Positions 9,921 through 20,019 of a stretch of DNA of 40,215 bases are shown here, one piece after another (the stretch's first letter is position 1; each line of letters starts with the position of its first letter). The notes beneath the pieces were generated by a model. That model did not search any database and was not told the DNA's origin. It worked only from the letters and a program-made list of their open reading frames with translations. Where the stretch lies: positions 1 to 40,215 of the forward strand of contig NZ_JAQMFS010000084.1 of the NCBI RefSeq assembly GCF_028308085.1, written 5' to 3'. The position numbers and the translations under genes are program-made. This DNA is from Gemella haemolysans. GTDB taxonomy: Bacteria > Bacillota > Bacilli > Staphylococcales > Gemellaceae.

Positions 9921-10480
9921 AGAAAGTAGCAATATTTGCATCAGGAACAGGAAGCAATTTTGAGAAAATTGCAGATGATGAAAGATTAAAAGATAAAATC
10001 TCAATTGAGCTGTTAGTATGTGATAAGAAAGATGCAGCTGTTATTAGAAAAGCACATGATAGAAATATTAAGGTGTTTATATTCTCTGCGAAAGATTTCG
10101 AGTCAAAAGAAGCATATGAAAGTGTAATTTTTGAGAAAGTTAAAGATTTAGATTATATATTTTTAGCAGGATATATGAGAATTATTTCACCCTTTTTCTT
10201 AGAAAAATATAAAAAGACAATTCTTAATTTACATCCGTCTTTATTACCAAAATTTAAAGGTAAAGATGCTATTGAACAAGCGTTCAATGCAGGTGAGAAA
10301 GAGATAGGAATTAGTATTCATTATGTAAATGAAGAACTTGATGGTGGAGAAGTAATCGCTCAAAGATCATTTGAAGTTTTAGAAGAGGATACTTTAGAAA
10401 CTGTTACTGAAAAAGTACATAAACTAGAACATAAATTATATCCAGAAGTAATATTGAAGTTAGTTGAGGAGGCACTATGA
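9917..10480 (+). CDS. purN: Phosphoribosylglycinamide formyltransferase
   Basis: PurN transfers the formyl group of 10-formyl-THF to GAR. The 187 residues carry the N-terminal [12 protein letters not shown], Asn104 and His106 in [12 protein letters not shown], and Asp142 in ELDGGEV, matching the catalytic trio of the E. coli enzyme (106/108/144). It starts inside the purM stop without a clear ribosome site, so coupling to purM translation is likely. The donor is provided by fhs at the end of this operon. Confidence 0.97.
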   Translation: MKKVAIFASGTGSNFEKIADDERLKDKISIELLVCDKKDAAVIRKAHDRNIKVFIFSAKDFESKEAYESVIFEKVKDLDYIFLAGYMRIISPFFLEKYKKTILNLHPSLLPKFKGKDAIEQAFNAGEKEIGISIHYVNEELDGGEVIAQRSFEVLEEDTLETVTEKVHKLEHKLYPEVILKLVEEAL

Positions 10481-11997
10481 CTAAAAGAGCATTAATAAGT
10501 GTAAGTGATAAAACAAATATAGTAGAATTTGCAAAAGGTTTAGAAAAACATGGTTTCGAAGTTATTAGTACAGGTGGAACTTATACACATTTAAAAAATA
10601 ATGGTGTAAGCTGTATCAGTATTGAAGATGTTACTCATTTTCCAGAAATTTTAGAAGGTCGCGTAAAAACTTTGCACCCTAAAATTCATGGAGGTCTATT
10701 ATCAAAACGTGGTAATGAACTTCATAATAAACATGTAGCTGAAAATAACATTGAATATATTGACTTAGTTTGTGTAAACTTATATCCATTTGAAGCTACT
10801 GTAAAAAAAGAAGGGGTTAGTGAAGAGGAAATCATAGAAAATATTGATATCGGTGGTCCGAGTATGCTAAGAAGTGCTGCTAAAAACTTCAACGATGTAT
10901 CAGTAGTTACTGATATTAATGACTATGATAGAGTACTTTCTGAACTTGAACAAGGTGGTATTACTTATGAAACAAGAAGAGCATTAGCTATAAAAGTATT
11001 TAATACAACAGCTAGTTATGATGCTGCTATCGCTAATTACTTTAATAAAAAAGATAACTTAGTACCTGAAAAATTAACTTTATCATATAAACTACAAGAT
11101 AGTCTTCGTTATGGGGAAAACCCTCATCAAAAAGCTTATCACTATGTACAAGATAATAACGAAAGTTATGCTTTGCAAAATGCTGTGCAACTTCATGGTA
11201 AAGAAATGTCATACAATAACATTCGAGATGCTTCTGCAGCACTGGATATTCTTTCAGAGTTTGATGAAACTACATGTGTTGCTGTTAAACACATGAATCC
11301 ATGTGGAGTAGCGACAGGAAATTCTGTATTTGAAGCATATAGTCGTGCGTATGAAGCTGATCCTGTATCTATCTTCGGAGGAATCGTTGCAGTAAATAGC
11401 AAAGTAGATAAGGAAACTGCTGAAAAAATGCATAATATCTTTTTAGAAATTATTTTAGCGACAGATTACGATGAAGAAGCATTAGAAATACTAACTAAGA
11501 AGAAAAATCTGCGTATTTACAAATTATCAGAAAAAAATAATAATCATGAACAACAAATTAAAAGTGTTCGTGGTGGAATCTTAGTACAAGATTTTAACGA
11601 TAAACTTGCTGATGAATATGAAAGTGTAACTGAGAAAAAAGTTGATGAAACTCAACAAAAAGATATTGAGTTTGGCTTAAAAGTAGTAAAACACGTTAAA
11701 TCAAATGCAATAGTAGTAGTAAAAGATGGGCAAACTTTAGGAATCGGTGCTGGTCAGATGAATAGAGTAGGTTCATGTAAAATAGCTTTAGAACAAGCAG
11801 GAGAAAAAGCAAGAGGTGCAGTGCTTGCTTCAGATGCATTTTTCCCAATGAGAGATAGTGCTGATATTGCGGCTGATTACGGTATCGCTGCTATAGTGCA
11901 ACCAGGAGGATCTATACGAGATCAAGAAAGTATAGATGCATGTAATGAGAAAGGTGTGGCGATGGTCTTCAGTAAAATACGCCACTTTAAACATTAA
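10477..11997 (+). CDS. purH: Bifunctional AICAR formyltransferase / IMP cyclohydrolase
   Basis: PurH performs the last two steps to IMP. The N-terminal cyclohydrolase (about 1-195) has ALISVSDKTNIVEFAKGL, STGGTY and GRVKTLHPKIHGG; the C-terminal transformylase has LRYGENPHQKA and the catalytic Lys271-His272 in VKHMNPCGVATG. The length of 506 is normal. Ribosome site GAGGAGG precedes ATG 10477, which overlaps the purN stop by four bases. The second formyl transfer also draws on 10-formyl-THF. Confidence 0.97.
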   Translation: MTKRALISVSDKTNIVEFAKGLEKHGFEVISTGGTYTHLKNNGVSCISIEDVTHFPEILEGRVKTLHPKIHGGLLSKRGNELHNKHVAENNIEYIDLVCVNLYPFEATVKKEGVSEEEIIENIDIGGPSMLRSAAKNFNDVSVVTDINDYDRVLSELEQGGITYETRRALAIKVFNTTASYDAAIANYFNKKDNLVPEKLTLSYKLQDSLRYGENPHQKAYHYVQDNNESYALQNAVQLHGKEMSYNNIRDASAALDILSEFDETTCVAVKHMNPCGVATGNSVFEAYSRAYEADPVSIFGGIVAVNSKVDKETAEKMHNIFLEIILATDYDEEALEILTKKKNLRIYKLSEKNNNHEQQIKSVRGGILVQDFNDKLADEYESVTEKKVDETQQKDIEFGLKVVKHVKSNAIVVVKDGQTLGIGAGQMNRVGSCKIALEQAGEKARGAVLASDAFFPMRDSADIAADYGIAAIVQPGGSIRDQESIDACNEKGVAMVFSKIRHFKH

Positions 11998-11998
11998 T

Positions 11999-13234
11999 AT
12001 GGCTAAAGTATTAGTAGTAGGAAGCGGCGGTAGAGAGCACGCTATCGCTTATAAATTCCATAAAGAAGGTCACGAAGTACATATGGCAGGAATTAATCCT
12101 GCAGTCGAAGAATTTGGAGTATGTGTAGCATTAACAGAAGACCAAATACCAAGCTATGCAAAAACAAATGGTATCGACCTTGTTTTCGTTGGACCGGAAG
12201 TGCCATTAGTTAATGGTCTAGTAGATGAACTACAAAAAGTAGGTATACGTGCCTTTGGACCATCTAAACTTGCAGCGCAATTAGAAGGAAGCAAAGTATT
12301 CTCAAAAATGATGATGAGAAAGTACAATATTCCGACTGCAAAATATGAAAGTTTCAATGATTATGAACAAGCTAAAGAGTACTTAAGCAAGCAAAAAGCT
12401 CCGATTGTTCTTAAAGCAGACGGATTAGCAGCGGGGAAAGGTGTAATTATAGCGAATACTCTAGAAGAAGCACAAGCTGAACTTAAGGAAATGATGTGTA
12501 ATGCTAAATTCAATAAGGCTGGCTCTAGTGTCGTTATTGAAGAATTTCTTCAAGGTGAAGAATTTTCGTTGATGTGTTTTGTTTCTGATAGAAAAGTATA
12601 TCCTATGGAAATTGCTCAAGATCATAAACGAGCTTTTGATAATGATGAAGGATTAAATACTGGAGGAATGGGAGCATATCTACCACTTAAGAAAATTACT
12701 CAAGATGACATAGATGAAGGTGTTAGAAATGTAGTTCAACCTATGGTTGATGCTATGAGTGATGAAGGAATGCCATTTTATGGTATACTGTATGCTGGTC
12801 TTATGAAATGTCATGATGGTGTAAAAACTATTGAATTTAACGTTCGTTTTGGAGATCCAGAGAGTGAAATTTTACTTCTATCATTAGAGAGTGATTTATA
12901 CGAAATAGCAAACAATATTATAGATGGTAAAGAAGTAGAGTTAAAATGGAGTGAGGATGCTTTTATCGGTGTTGTAATGGCAGCCAAAGGATATCCAGAA
13001 CATAGTGAAAAAGGGGCTGTAATACATGGCTTAGATAAAGTGTCTACACCAGTATTCCATATGGGTACAAAGCGTGTAGATGATGATATATTAATTAATG
13101 GTGGTCGTGTATTATTAGTATGTGCGCAAGGAAAGAGCTTGCAAGAAGCATATGAAAAAGTGTATAATGAGATAGTAAAAATAGAATGTGAAGAACTATT
13201 TTACAGAAAAGATATCGGTCATTTGTCATTATAA
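11999..13234 (+). CDS. purD: Phosphoribosylamine--glycine ligase (GAR synthetase)
   Basis: PurD joins phosphoribosylamine and glycine with ATP. It is an ATP-grasp enzyme: N-terminal [16 protein letters not shown], substrate region [16 protein letters not shown]-binding [11 protein letters not shown] and metal site [10 protein letters not shown]. The open frame runs back to 11936 inside purH, but the family N-terminus begins at ATG 11999, giving 411 residues. That ATG has no ribosome site and starts one base after the purH TAA, so translation probably depends on ribosomes terminating on purH. Confidence 0.96.
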   Translation: MAKVLVVGSGGREHAIAYKFHKEGHEVHMAGINPAVEEFGVCVALTEDQIPSYAKTNGIDLVFVGPEVPLVNGLVDELQKVGIRAFGPSKLAAQLEGSKVFSKMMMRKYNIPTAKYESFNDYEQAKEYLSKQKAPIVLKADGLAAGKGVIIANTLEEAQAELKEMMCNAKFNKAGSSVVIEEFLQGEEFSLMCFVSDRKVYPMEIAQDHKRAFDNDEGLNTGGMGAYLPLKKITQDDIDEGVRNVVQPMVDAMSDEGMPFYGILYAGLMKCHDGVKTIEFNVRFGDPESEILLLSLESDLYEIANNIIDGKEVELKWSEDAFIGVVMAAKGYPEHSEKGAVIHGLDKVSTPVFHMGTKRVDDDILINGGRVLLVCAQGKSLQEAYEKVYNEIVKIECEELFYRKDIGHLSL

Positions 13235-13284
13235 TATTTTTAGATAGATTGATTGAAAAAATAGAACATCAGGAGATTATTGCA

Positions 13285-14589
13285 ATGATTGAAAGATATA
13301 GTAGAGAAGAAATGCGTAATATCTTTAGCGATGAGAATCGTTTTAAAGCATATTTAGAAGTAGAACTTTATGCGACAGAAGCTTGGAGTACATTAGGTGT
13401 TGTACCAAAAGAAGATGTTGAAAAATTATTCGCTAATGCAAAATTTGACTTACCAGGTATTTTAGAATTAGAAAAAGAAACAAAACATGACATCGTAGCA
13501 TTCACTCGTAACGTTTCTAGTTATCTAGGTGATGAAAAAAAATGGGTGCACTATGGATTAACATCTACTGATGTTGTTGATACTGCTTATGGATATTTAT
13601 ACAAACAAGCTAATGATATACTTTACAGAGATTTATTAAATTTCCAAGAAGTATTAAAGGAAAAAGCACTACAATATAAATTCACACCATGCATCGGACG
13701 TACTCACGGGGTTCATGCTGATATTAGCAGCTTTGGATTAAAATTCGCACTTTATTATGATGAATTTAATCGTCATATCAAACGTTTTAATGAAGTAAGA
13801 AAAATTATTGAAGTAGGAAAAATTTCTGGAGCCGTAGGTACATTTTCAAATACACCACCAGAAGTTCAAGACTATGTTTGTGCAAAATTAGGAATTGAAT
13901 CAAGTAATATTTCAACACAAACTTTACAACGTGATAGACATGCTGATTACTATGCAACGTTAGCATTAATAGCAAGTTCAATCGAAAAAATTGGGGTGGA
14001 AATTCGTCATCTACAACGTACAGAAGTAAGAGAAGCAGAAGAATTCTTCTCGAAAAATCAAAAAGGTTCAAGTGCAATGCCTCATAAACGTAATCCAATC
14101 TCAAGTGAAAACATGGCAGGGTGTGCTAGAATTATGCGTGGATACATGTTTGCAGCTTACGAAAATATTCCATTATGGCATGAACGTGATATTTCTCACT
14201 CAAGTGCAGAAAGAATTTTAAGTAATGATGCAACAACATTATTAGATTATATGTTAAACAGATTTACTAATGTTGTGAAAAATCTAACAGTATTTACAGA
14301 TAACATGATTAAAAATATTTATGCCACTAACGGTGTGATTTTCGCTCAAAGAACTATGAGTAACCTTATCGAAAAATACTCATTCTCTCGTGAAGAAGCA
14401 TACGACTTAGTACAACCACTTGCAATGAAATCTTGGTTCGAAGGTATTCCATTTAGAGAGCTTCTTGAAGAAAATGAAACTATTAAAAATACAGTTTCTA
14501 AAGAAGTGTTAGATAGCTGTTTCGATCTAAATGTACATCTTGTAAATATCGATAAGATCTATAAACGTATTCCAGGATTGGAAGATTAA
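13285..14589 (+). CDS. purB: Adenylosuccinate lyase
   Basis: PurB acts twice, cleaving fumarate from SAICAR and from adenylosuccinate. The 434-residue protein has the family opening [28 protein letters not shown] (about 142-150) with a catalytic histidine, and the fumarase/aspartase signature [11 protein letters not shown] (261-271) on the mobile loop. The frame is open from 13249, but AGGAG at 13271-13275 serves ATG 13285, which matches the Bacillus N-terminus. It is separated from purD by 50 bases with no terminator. Confidence 0.96.
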   Translation: MIERYSREEMRNIFSDENRFKAYLEVELYATEAWSTLGVVPKEDVEKLFANAKFDLPGILELEKETKHDIVAFTRNVSSYLGDEKKWVHYGLTSTDVVDTAYGYLYKQANDILYRDLLNFQEVLKEKALQYKFTPCIGRTHGVHADISSFGLKFALYYDEFNRHIKRFNEVRKIIEVGKISGAVGTFSNTPPEVQDYVCAKLGIESSNISTQTLQRDRHADYYATLALIASSIEKIGVEIRHLQRTEVREAEEFFSKNQKGSSAMPHKRNPISSENMAGCARIMRGYMFAAYENIPLWHERDISHSSAERILSNDATTLLDYMLNRFTNVVKNLTVFTDNMIKNIYATNGVIFAQRTMSNLIEKYSFSREEAYDLVQPLAMKSWFEGIPFRELLEENETIKNTVSKEVLDSCFDLNVHLVNIDKIYKRIPGLED

Positions 14590-14626
14590 AATAAAAAACA
14601 AAGACCAAAGAAAAGAGGTAGATTAA

Positions 14627-16282
14627 ATGAAGTCAGACTTTCAAATTTCAAACGAATGTGAAAAGAAACATATTGCTGAAGTAGCAGGAAAATTAGGGAT
14701 AAAAGAAGAAGATTTAATATTATACGGAAATCACAAAGCAAAAATTCAAACAAAAAATATCAAGAAAGATATAGGTGAAGATGCTAAACTAGTATTAGTA
14801 ACATCTATTAACCCAACATCAAGTGGCGAAGGGAAAAGTACTGTAACTATCGGTTTATCTGATGGATTAAATAAAATCGGAAAAAAATCTTGTGTTGCAC
14901 TACGTGAACCATCTTTAGGACCTGTATTAGGAAGAAAAGGTGGAGCAGCTGGTGGAGGATATGCACAAGTTGTACCGATGGAAGATATTAATCTACACTT
15001 TACTGGAGATATGCATGCTATTACTACAGCGCACAATGCAATCGCAGTACTAGTAAATAACCATGTATTTCAAGGTAACGAATTAGAGATTGATAAGATT
15101 GTCTTTAATCGTGTTATGGATATGAACGCACGTGATTTACGTCATATTAAAGTTAATGCTGGAACTGACTTAGAGCGTCTTGATGGATTCGATATTACAG
15201 TAGCTAGTGAAATCATGGCAATCTTATGTTTATCAGAAGGATTAGGAGATCTTAAAGAAAAATTAAGTAATATTCTTGTTGCTTACAACAAAAAAGGTGA
15301 ACCTGTTTACCTAAAAGATTTGAAAATTGAAGGTGTTATAACTTCATTATTAAAAGATGCGATTAAACCAAATATTGTTCAAACATTAGAAAACAACCCA
15401 GCGATTATTCACGGTGGACCATTCGCAAACATTGCGCATGGATGTAACTCAATCTTAGCTACAAAAACAGCTTTAAAATTTGCTGACTATGTAATTACAG
15501 AAGCTGGATTCGGAGCTGATTTAGGAGCTGAGAAATTCTTAAACATTAAATGTCGTAAATCAGGTTTAAGACCAAAAGCTGCAGTAGTAGTTGCAACAAT
15601 TAAAGCATTAAAACTACACGGTGATATTGAAGAAAAAGATCTAAAAGAAGAAAACTTAGAAGCATTAGCTAAAGGTGTTCAAAACTTAGAAAAACATATC
15701 GAAAACTTACGTAAATTTAATTTACCAATAGTAGTAGCTCTAAATGTCTTTGTTACTGATACAGAAAAAGAATTAGCATTCTTAGAAAACTGGGCAAAAG
15801 AACAAGGCGTAGAATTCTCTCGTACAGAAGTATGGGAAAAAGGTGGTCTTGGTGGAATAGACCTAGCAGAAAAAGTAGTAAAAGCTGTTGAAGGAAACGA
15901 TAAAGAACTTCAATTATTATACAAAGATGAAGCTTCAATCATTGAAAAAATTGAAACTGTATGTCGTGAAATATATGGAGCTGATGGAGTTAACTTCTCT
16001 GATGAAGTTAAGGCTGAAATCGAGAAAATAGAAAATCTTGGATTCAAGAACTTACCAGTATGTATGGCAAAAACTCCAGCTTCATTAACAGATAATGCAA
16101 AAATTAAAGGTCGTCCTACTGGATTTAACATTACTATTAACGATGTTAAACTTCGTAGTGGTGCAGGATTCGTAGTAGCTTATGCGAATAAAGTATTAAC
16201 AATGCCAGGACTTCCAAAAGTACCAAGTGCATTAAATATCGATATTGATGAAGAAACAGAAACAATCTTAGGAATCTTCTAA
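14627..16282 (+). CDS. fhs: Formate--tetrahydrofolate ligase
   Basis: The enzyme makes 10-formyl-THF from formate, THF and ATP in the cytoplasm. At 551 residues it has the usual length, with the P-loop TSSGEGKSTVTIGL (63-76), LREPSLGPVLGRKGGAAGGG and HGGPFANIAHGCNS. Ribosome site AGAGG lies before ATG. It is the last gene of the purine operon, 37 bases after purB and before the terminator at 16301. Its place explains its role here: PurN and PurH each use one 10-formyl-THF per IMP. Confidence 0.96.
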   Translation: MKSDFQISNECEKKHIAEVAGKLGIKEEDLILYGNHKAKIQTKNIKKDIGEDAKLVLVTSINPTSSGEGKSTVTIGLSDGLNKIGKKSCVALREPSLGPVLGRKGGAAGGGYAQVVPMEDINLHFTGDMHAITTAHNAIAVLVNNHVFQGNELEIDKIVFNRVMDMNARDLRHIKVNAGTDLERLDGFDITVASEIMAILCLSEGLGDLKEKLSNILVAYNKKGEPVYLKDLKIEGVITSLLKDAIKPNIVQTLENNPAIIHGGPFANIAHGCNSILATKTALKFADYVITEAGFGADLGAEKFLNIKCRKSGLRPKAAVVVATIKALKLHGDIEEKDLKEENLEALAKGVQNLEKHIENLRKFNLPIVVALNVFVTDTEKELAFLENWAKEQGVEFSRTEVWEKGGLGGIDLAEKVVKAVEGNDKELQLLYKDEASIIEKIETVCREIYGADGVNFSDEVKAEIEKIENLGFKNLPVCMAKTPASLTDNAKIKGRPTGFNITINDVKLRSGAGFVVAYANKVLTMPGLPKVPSALNIDIDEETETILGIF

Positions 16283-16300
16283 TAATATATTAATAACAAG

Positions 16301-16342
16301 TAACTCGAGAAATAGACTATGCTATTTTTCGAGTTATTTTTT
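16301..16342 (+). terminator. Terminator of the purine operon
   Basis: A 15-bp stem, TAACTCGAGAAATAG (16301-16315) with CTATTTTTCGAGTTA (16322-16336), contains a single G-T wobble and a six-base loop. It runs into TTTTTTTG. It ends the purE-fhs transcript. Confidence 0.92.
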
Positions 16343-16433
16343 TGTTTTACTTTTTCAATGTAGTTGACATGGTTCAATTATGATTGTTTTTAATGAAAAC
16401 GCATAAAAGTGAACAAAGTGTGAAAACAAGCTA

Positions 16434-16446
16434 TATCGTACGATAA
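16434..16446. promoter_or_regulatory. Palindrome upstream of purA, motif shared with purE
   Basis: TATCGTACGATA (16434-16445) is a perfect 12-bp palindrome 25 bases before the purA -35. Its core CGTACGATAA (16437-16446) is identical to the motif in the purE leader at 1512-1521. It is a candidate operator for joint control of both transcripts; no protein is assigned. Confidence 0.4.
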
Positions 16447-16470
16447 TTTTGAGTTTTTTATAAAAAATGG

Positions 16471-16498
16471 TTGTAAACGTCTGTATTTGTGATATAAT
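16471..16498 (+). promoter_or_regulatory. purA promoter
   Basis: TTGTAA (16471-16476) and TATAAT (16493-16498) are 16 bases apart, with the extended -10 TGA just before (16490-16492). The gene start is 41 bases downstream. Confidence 0.8.
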
Positions 16499-16535
16499 TA
16501 TTAATGGAAAAAATAATTGCTTTCAGGAGGCGTAA

Positions 16536-17825
<1,290 letters not shown>

Positions 17826-17847
17826 TATAAAGATTAATATAAAAAAG

Positions 17848-17886
17848 AACCTCGAGGTATAGAGTGTTATGCCTCGAGGTTTTTTA
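17848..17886 (+). terminator. Terminator of purA
   Basis: A perfect stem of 12 or 13 bp, AACCTCGAGGTAT (17848-17860) and ATGCCTCGAGGTT (17869-17881), is followed by TTTTT. Confidence 0.92.
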
Positions 17887-17920
17887 GTGGAATTCAAATA
17901 TAAATCTATATATTACATAC

Positions 17921-18028
17921 GACAGATTTGTCACATAAATTTCTATATAAGGAAATTAAATGAAAAATACTTTACAATGGGACATATTTGTCATGTTTTA
18001 AAAATATAAGTTAATTTAATGATAAAAT
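17921..18028 (+). promoter_or_regulatory. Promoter region of Rgg-like gene 1 with two operator-like sites
   Basis: Two 12-bp sites with the plan GACA-N4-TGTC lie exactly 60 bases apart: GACAGATTTGTC (17921-17932) and GACATATTTGTC (17981-17992). An extended -10, TGATAAAAT (-10 hexamer 18023-18028), is downstream; no good -35 is seen, as expected for an activator-dependent promoter. The sites sit 102 and 42 bases before the -10 hexamer, nearly the same as before the surface-protein gene. Confidence 0.55.
17960..18001 (+). other. Tiny ORF between the two operator sites
   Basis: ATG 17960 opens a 13-residue frame, MKNTLQWDIFVMF, with AAGGA six bases upstream. Its hydrophobic end recalls mature Rgg pheromones, but the second operator-like site overlaps the frame and it lies upstream of the only plausible -10, so it may be accidental. 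Confidence 0.2.
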
Positions 18029-18124
18029 ATAGAAGGAAACATTATTATAACAGTATTTACTTACATCTATTTTAGATAATTATAGTAATAAATTTTAGCT
18101 AATATTAAATTTAGGAGATGAAGA

Positions 18125-19051
18125 ATGAACGATAATAAAATGCATGGACGAGTTTTAAAAAAACTAAGAGAGGAAAGAGGATATAAATTAAAAGATGTAG
18201 CAGGTGATGTGATATCTACAAGAACACTAATGCGTTTTGAAGCTGATGAAACTAGTATTTCTATTTCTATTTTTGAAAAATTATTGGACAATTTAAATAT
18301 TAATTATCTAGATTATTTTACTTTTTATTTGGATAATACCGACTCTGAAACTACTGAATTTGCTAATAAATTGCAGAAACTGTTACAATCTGGTTCTTCA
18401 TCAAAGTTGGTAAATGAATGTAAAAAAGAGCTAAAGAAAAAAGATATAGATTTTAGTAAGAGATTAACTATATTGATTTATTTAAATAATATTCTATGGG
18501 ATAAGGATAAAGAATTATTTGAAGAGAATCGAAGATTAATAAAGGATAGAATTGATTCATTGGATAAATTGGGATCTGATGAAATTTATGGACTGTTTAT
18601 TTTAATATATTCGTCTTTAAAAGGTGATTATTCAGTAGAATATATTGAAAGGGTTATTGAAGATTGCTTTAAAAATATCCCAGTAAGAAACTATTTGAGT
18701 AAATATATGAGTGCTGCATATTGTGATTTGTTAAAAGTAGCGCTATCGTTCTTAGTAAGAGCTGGTTACTATGAACTAGCTGAGAAAAGATGCAAAGAGA
18801 CGCTTAAGCTATTTAATGAAAATCCGTTGTTAATAAATAGAGCTGCTTTTTCTAAGGAAGTCGTTGCAATAATGGCTACGCTATATTTAAGGCAAAATAA
18901 GGAAGAAGGTGTTATCTTAGCAAATAAAATTCTGAAATATGAAGATATTGTTGCTGAGATTACCGGTGATTCTTATTACAGACAGGTAAGGGATGTAACT
19001 TATGAAGCTTATTGTAAAGTTAATAAGACAGGTATTGATATAGAATTCTGA
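18125..19051 (+). CDS. Rgg/MutR-like transcriptional regulator, paralogue 1
   Basis: The 308-residue protein begins with an XRE-type helix-turn-helix (about 6-62: HGRVLKKLREERGYKLKDVA, then STRTLMRFEADETSISI). The rest is all-helical, suggesting the TPR-like peptide-binding domain of Rgg-family regulators, and it ends NKTGIDIEF. Such proteins usually sense short exported peptides re-imported from outside and activate nearby genes. TAGGAGATGAAG precedes ATG. The paralogue at 23036-23965 has the same HTH wording (GKVFKQIREERGIKLKDAAG) and the same tail. Both lie beside the LPXTG protein gene. The HTH is clear; the Rgg subgroup and the target genes are inferred, and a plain XRE/TPR regulator is the alternative. 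Confidence 0.7.
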   Translation: MNDNKMHGRVLKKLREERGYKLKDVAGDVISTRTLMRFEADETSISISIFEKLLDNLNINYLDYFTFYLDNTDSETTEFANKLQKLLQSGSSSKLVNECKKELKKKDIDFSKRLTILIYLNNILWDKDKELFEENRRLIKDRIDSLDKLGSDEIYGLFILIYSSLKGDYSVEYIERVIEDCFKNIPVRNYLSKYMSAAYCDLLKVALSFLVRAGYYELAEKRCKETLKLFNENPLLINRAAFSKEVVAIMATLYLRQNKEEGVILANKILKYEDIVAEITGDSYYRQVRDVTYEAYCKVNKTGIDIEF

Positions 19052-19082
19052 TACTAGATGTATTTATTAAATAATATATATT

Positions 19083-19123
19083 AAAGAAACTATTTACTAC
19101 ATAGTGACTTAGTTTCTTTTTTA
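19083..19123 (+). terminator. Terminator after Rgg-like gene 1
   Basis: Stem AAAGAAACTA (19083-19092)/TAGTTTCTTT (19110-19119) is followed by TTTT. The loop can pair further within itself (ACTACATAGT). Confidence 0.75.
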
Positions 19124-19178
19124 CATGTTCAGTGTATTAATATAACTTTTAATAATAACTAATCCAGAAAAATAAGAG

Positions 19179-19288
19179 GACAATTTTGTCATATTTAAGA
19201 AGATAAATGAGTAAAATATGAACTATATATTAAGTAATGTGACGATTTCTTCGTAATTAATATTAATCTCAATTTTCTATGATAAAAT
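19179..19288 (+). promoter_or_regulatory. Surface-protein promoter region with operator-like sites
   Basis: GACAATTTTGTC (19179-19190) is a perfect GACA-N4-TGTC site. A degenerate copy, GACGATTTCTTC, starts at 19241. The extended -10 TGATAAAAT (hexamer 19283-19288) is identical to that of Rgg-like gene 1. The sites are 104 and 42 bases before the -10, against 102 and 42 there. This conserved plan suggests control by one of the two neighbouring regulators. Confidence 0.55.
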
Positions 19289-19336
19289 TATCTTTATAAA
19301 ATGATTATTTACATATTTTTATGGAGGAAATAAATT

Positions 19337-19987
19337 ATGATAAAAAGGAAACAGAAGTTTTCCCTTAGAAAAAATAAACTAGGAGCAATGTCGGTTCTTT
19401 TAGGAATTAGTTTTGTTGGAGCTGTTGCTAGTGGCGGCGATGTTAAAGCGGGTGATGTTAATACTGAAAATACACCAAAGCTAATTGAAAAAGAAGTAGT
19501 AGGTAAGACTACAAAACAAGATGTAGAAAAAGCTCAAACAAAGGTAGATGCTTCTAAAGAAGCAGAAAGCTTAAAAAATAAAGCTATTGAAAATAAAAAA
19601 ACAGAAATCAGTAATAATGATAATGAAATCAGTAAAATAAAAGCAGATATCGAAAGAGATAAAGATGCTACTGATGAAAATATCAATAAAGCTGAAAAGA
19701 AAGTGGAATCAGCGACTGAAGAATTAAAAAATAAAAATAGTGAATTAGTAAAAACTAAAGCAGAAAAAGAAGGAAAAGAATCAGACTTAGAGTTAGTTCG
19801 CCAAGATGTAGCAGAAAAATCTAAAGACTTAGAAACTAAAAAAGTGAAAGCTAAGGAAATTAAAGATGAAATTGATGGAACTGAAAATGTTACTAAGAAA
19901 TTAGAATCTGAAAAAGCTAAAAATGAAACAGTGAAAAAAGAATTAGAAACAGAAAAATCTAATAAAGTAGTTGCTGAATTGCGTTAG
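19337..19987 (+). CDS. N-terminal fragment of surface protein (signal and coiled coil)
   Basis: These 216 residues open with a YSIRK-like signal, FSLRKNKLGAMSVLLG (8-23), used for septal secretion, and a hydrophobic core to about residue 32. Cleavage is likely after VKA (residue 38). The remainder (about 45-212) is a charged, heptad-rich coiled coil with many Lys and Glu. Ribosome site TGGAGG precedes ATG. The frame ends abruptly in AELR at a TAG caused by the frameshift. Alone it would be secreted but not anchored. Confidence 0.75.
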   Translation: MIKRKQKFSLRKNKLGAMSVLLGISFVGAVASGGDVKAGDVNTENTPKLIEKEVVGKTTKQDVEKAQTKVDASKEAESLKNKAIENKKTEISNNDNEISKIKADIERDKDATDENINKAEKKVESATEELKNKNSELVKTKAEKEGKESDLELVRQDVAEKSKDLETKKVKAKEIKDEIDGTENVTKKLESEKAKNETVKKELETEKSNKVVAELR

Positions 19988-20019
19988 ACCAAAGATTCGT
20001 AGACAAATTCCAAGAGTTT

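Noticed and set aside
11936-11998. Upstream start for purD within purH
   Set aside because: The extra residues are reading of purH codons in another frame; the family N-terminus starts at 11999.
16364-16369. TTGACA upstream of purA as a second promoter
   Set aside because: No -10-like hexamer at a usable distance; the promoter at 16471-16498 is much better.
19900-19990. Programmed -1 frameshifting to join the two surface-protein frames
   Set aside because: The A-rich slippery-looking run at about 19934 is upstream of a stop in the receiving frame (19975-19977); the only allowed window (19978-19986) has no slippery heptamer.
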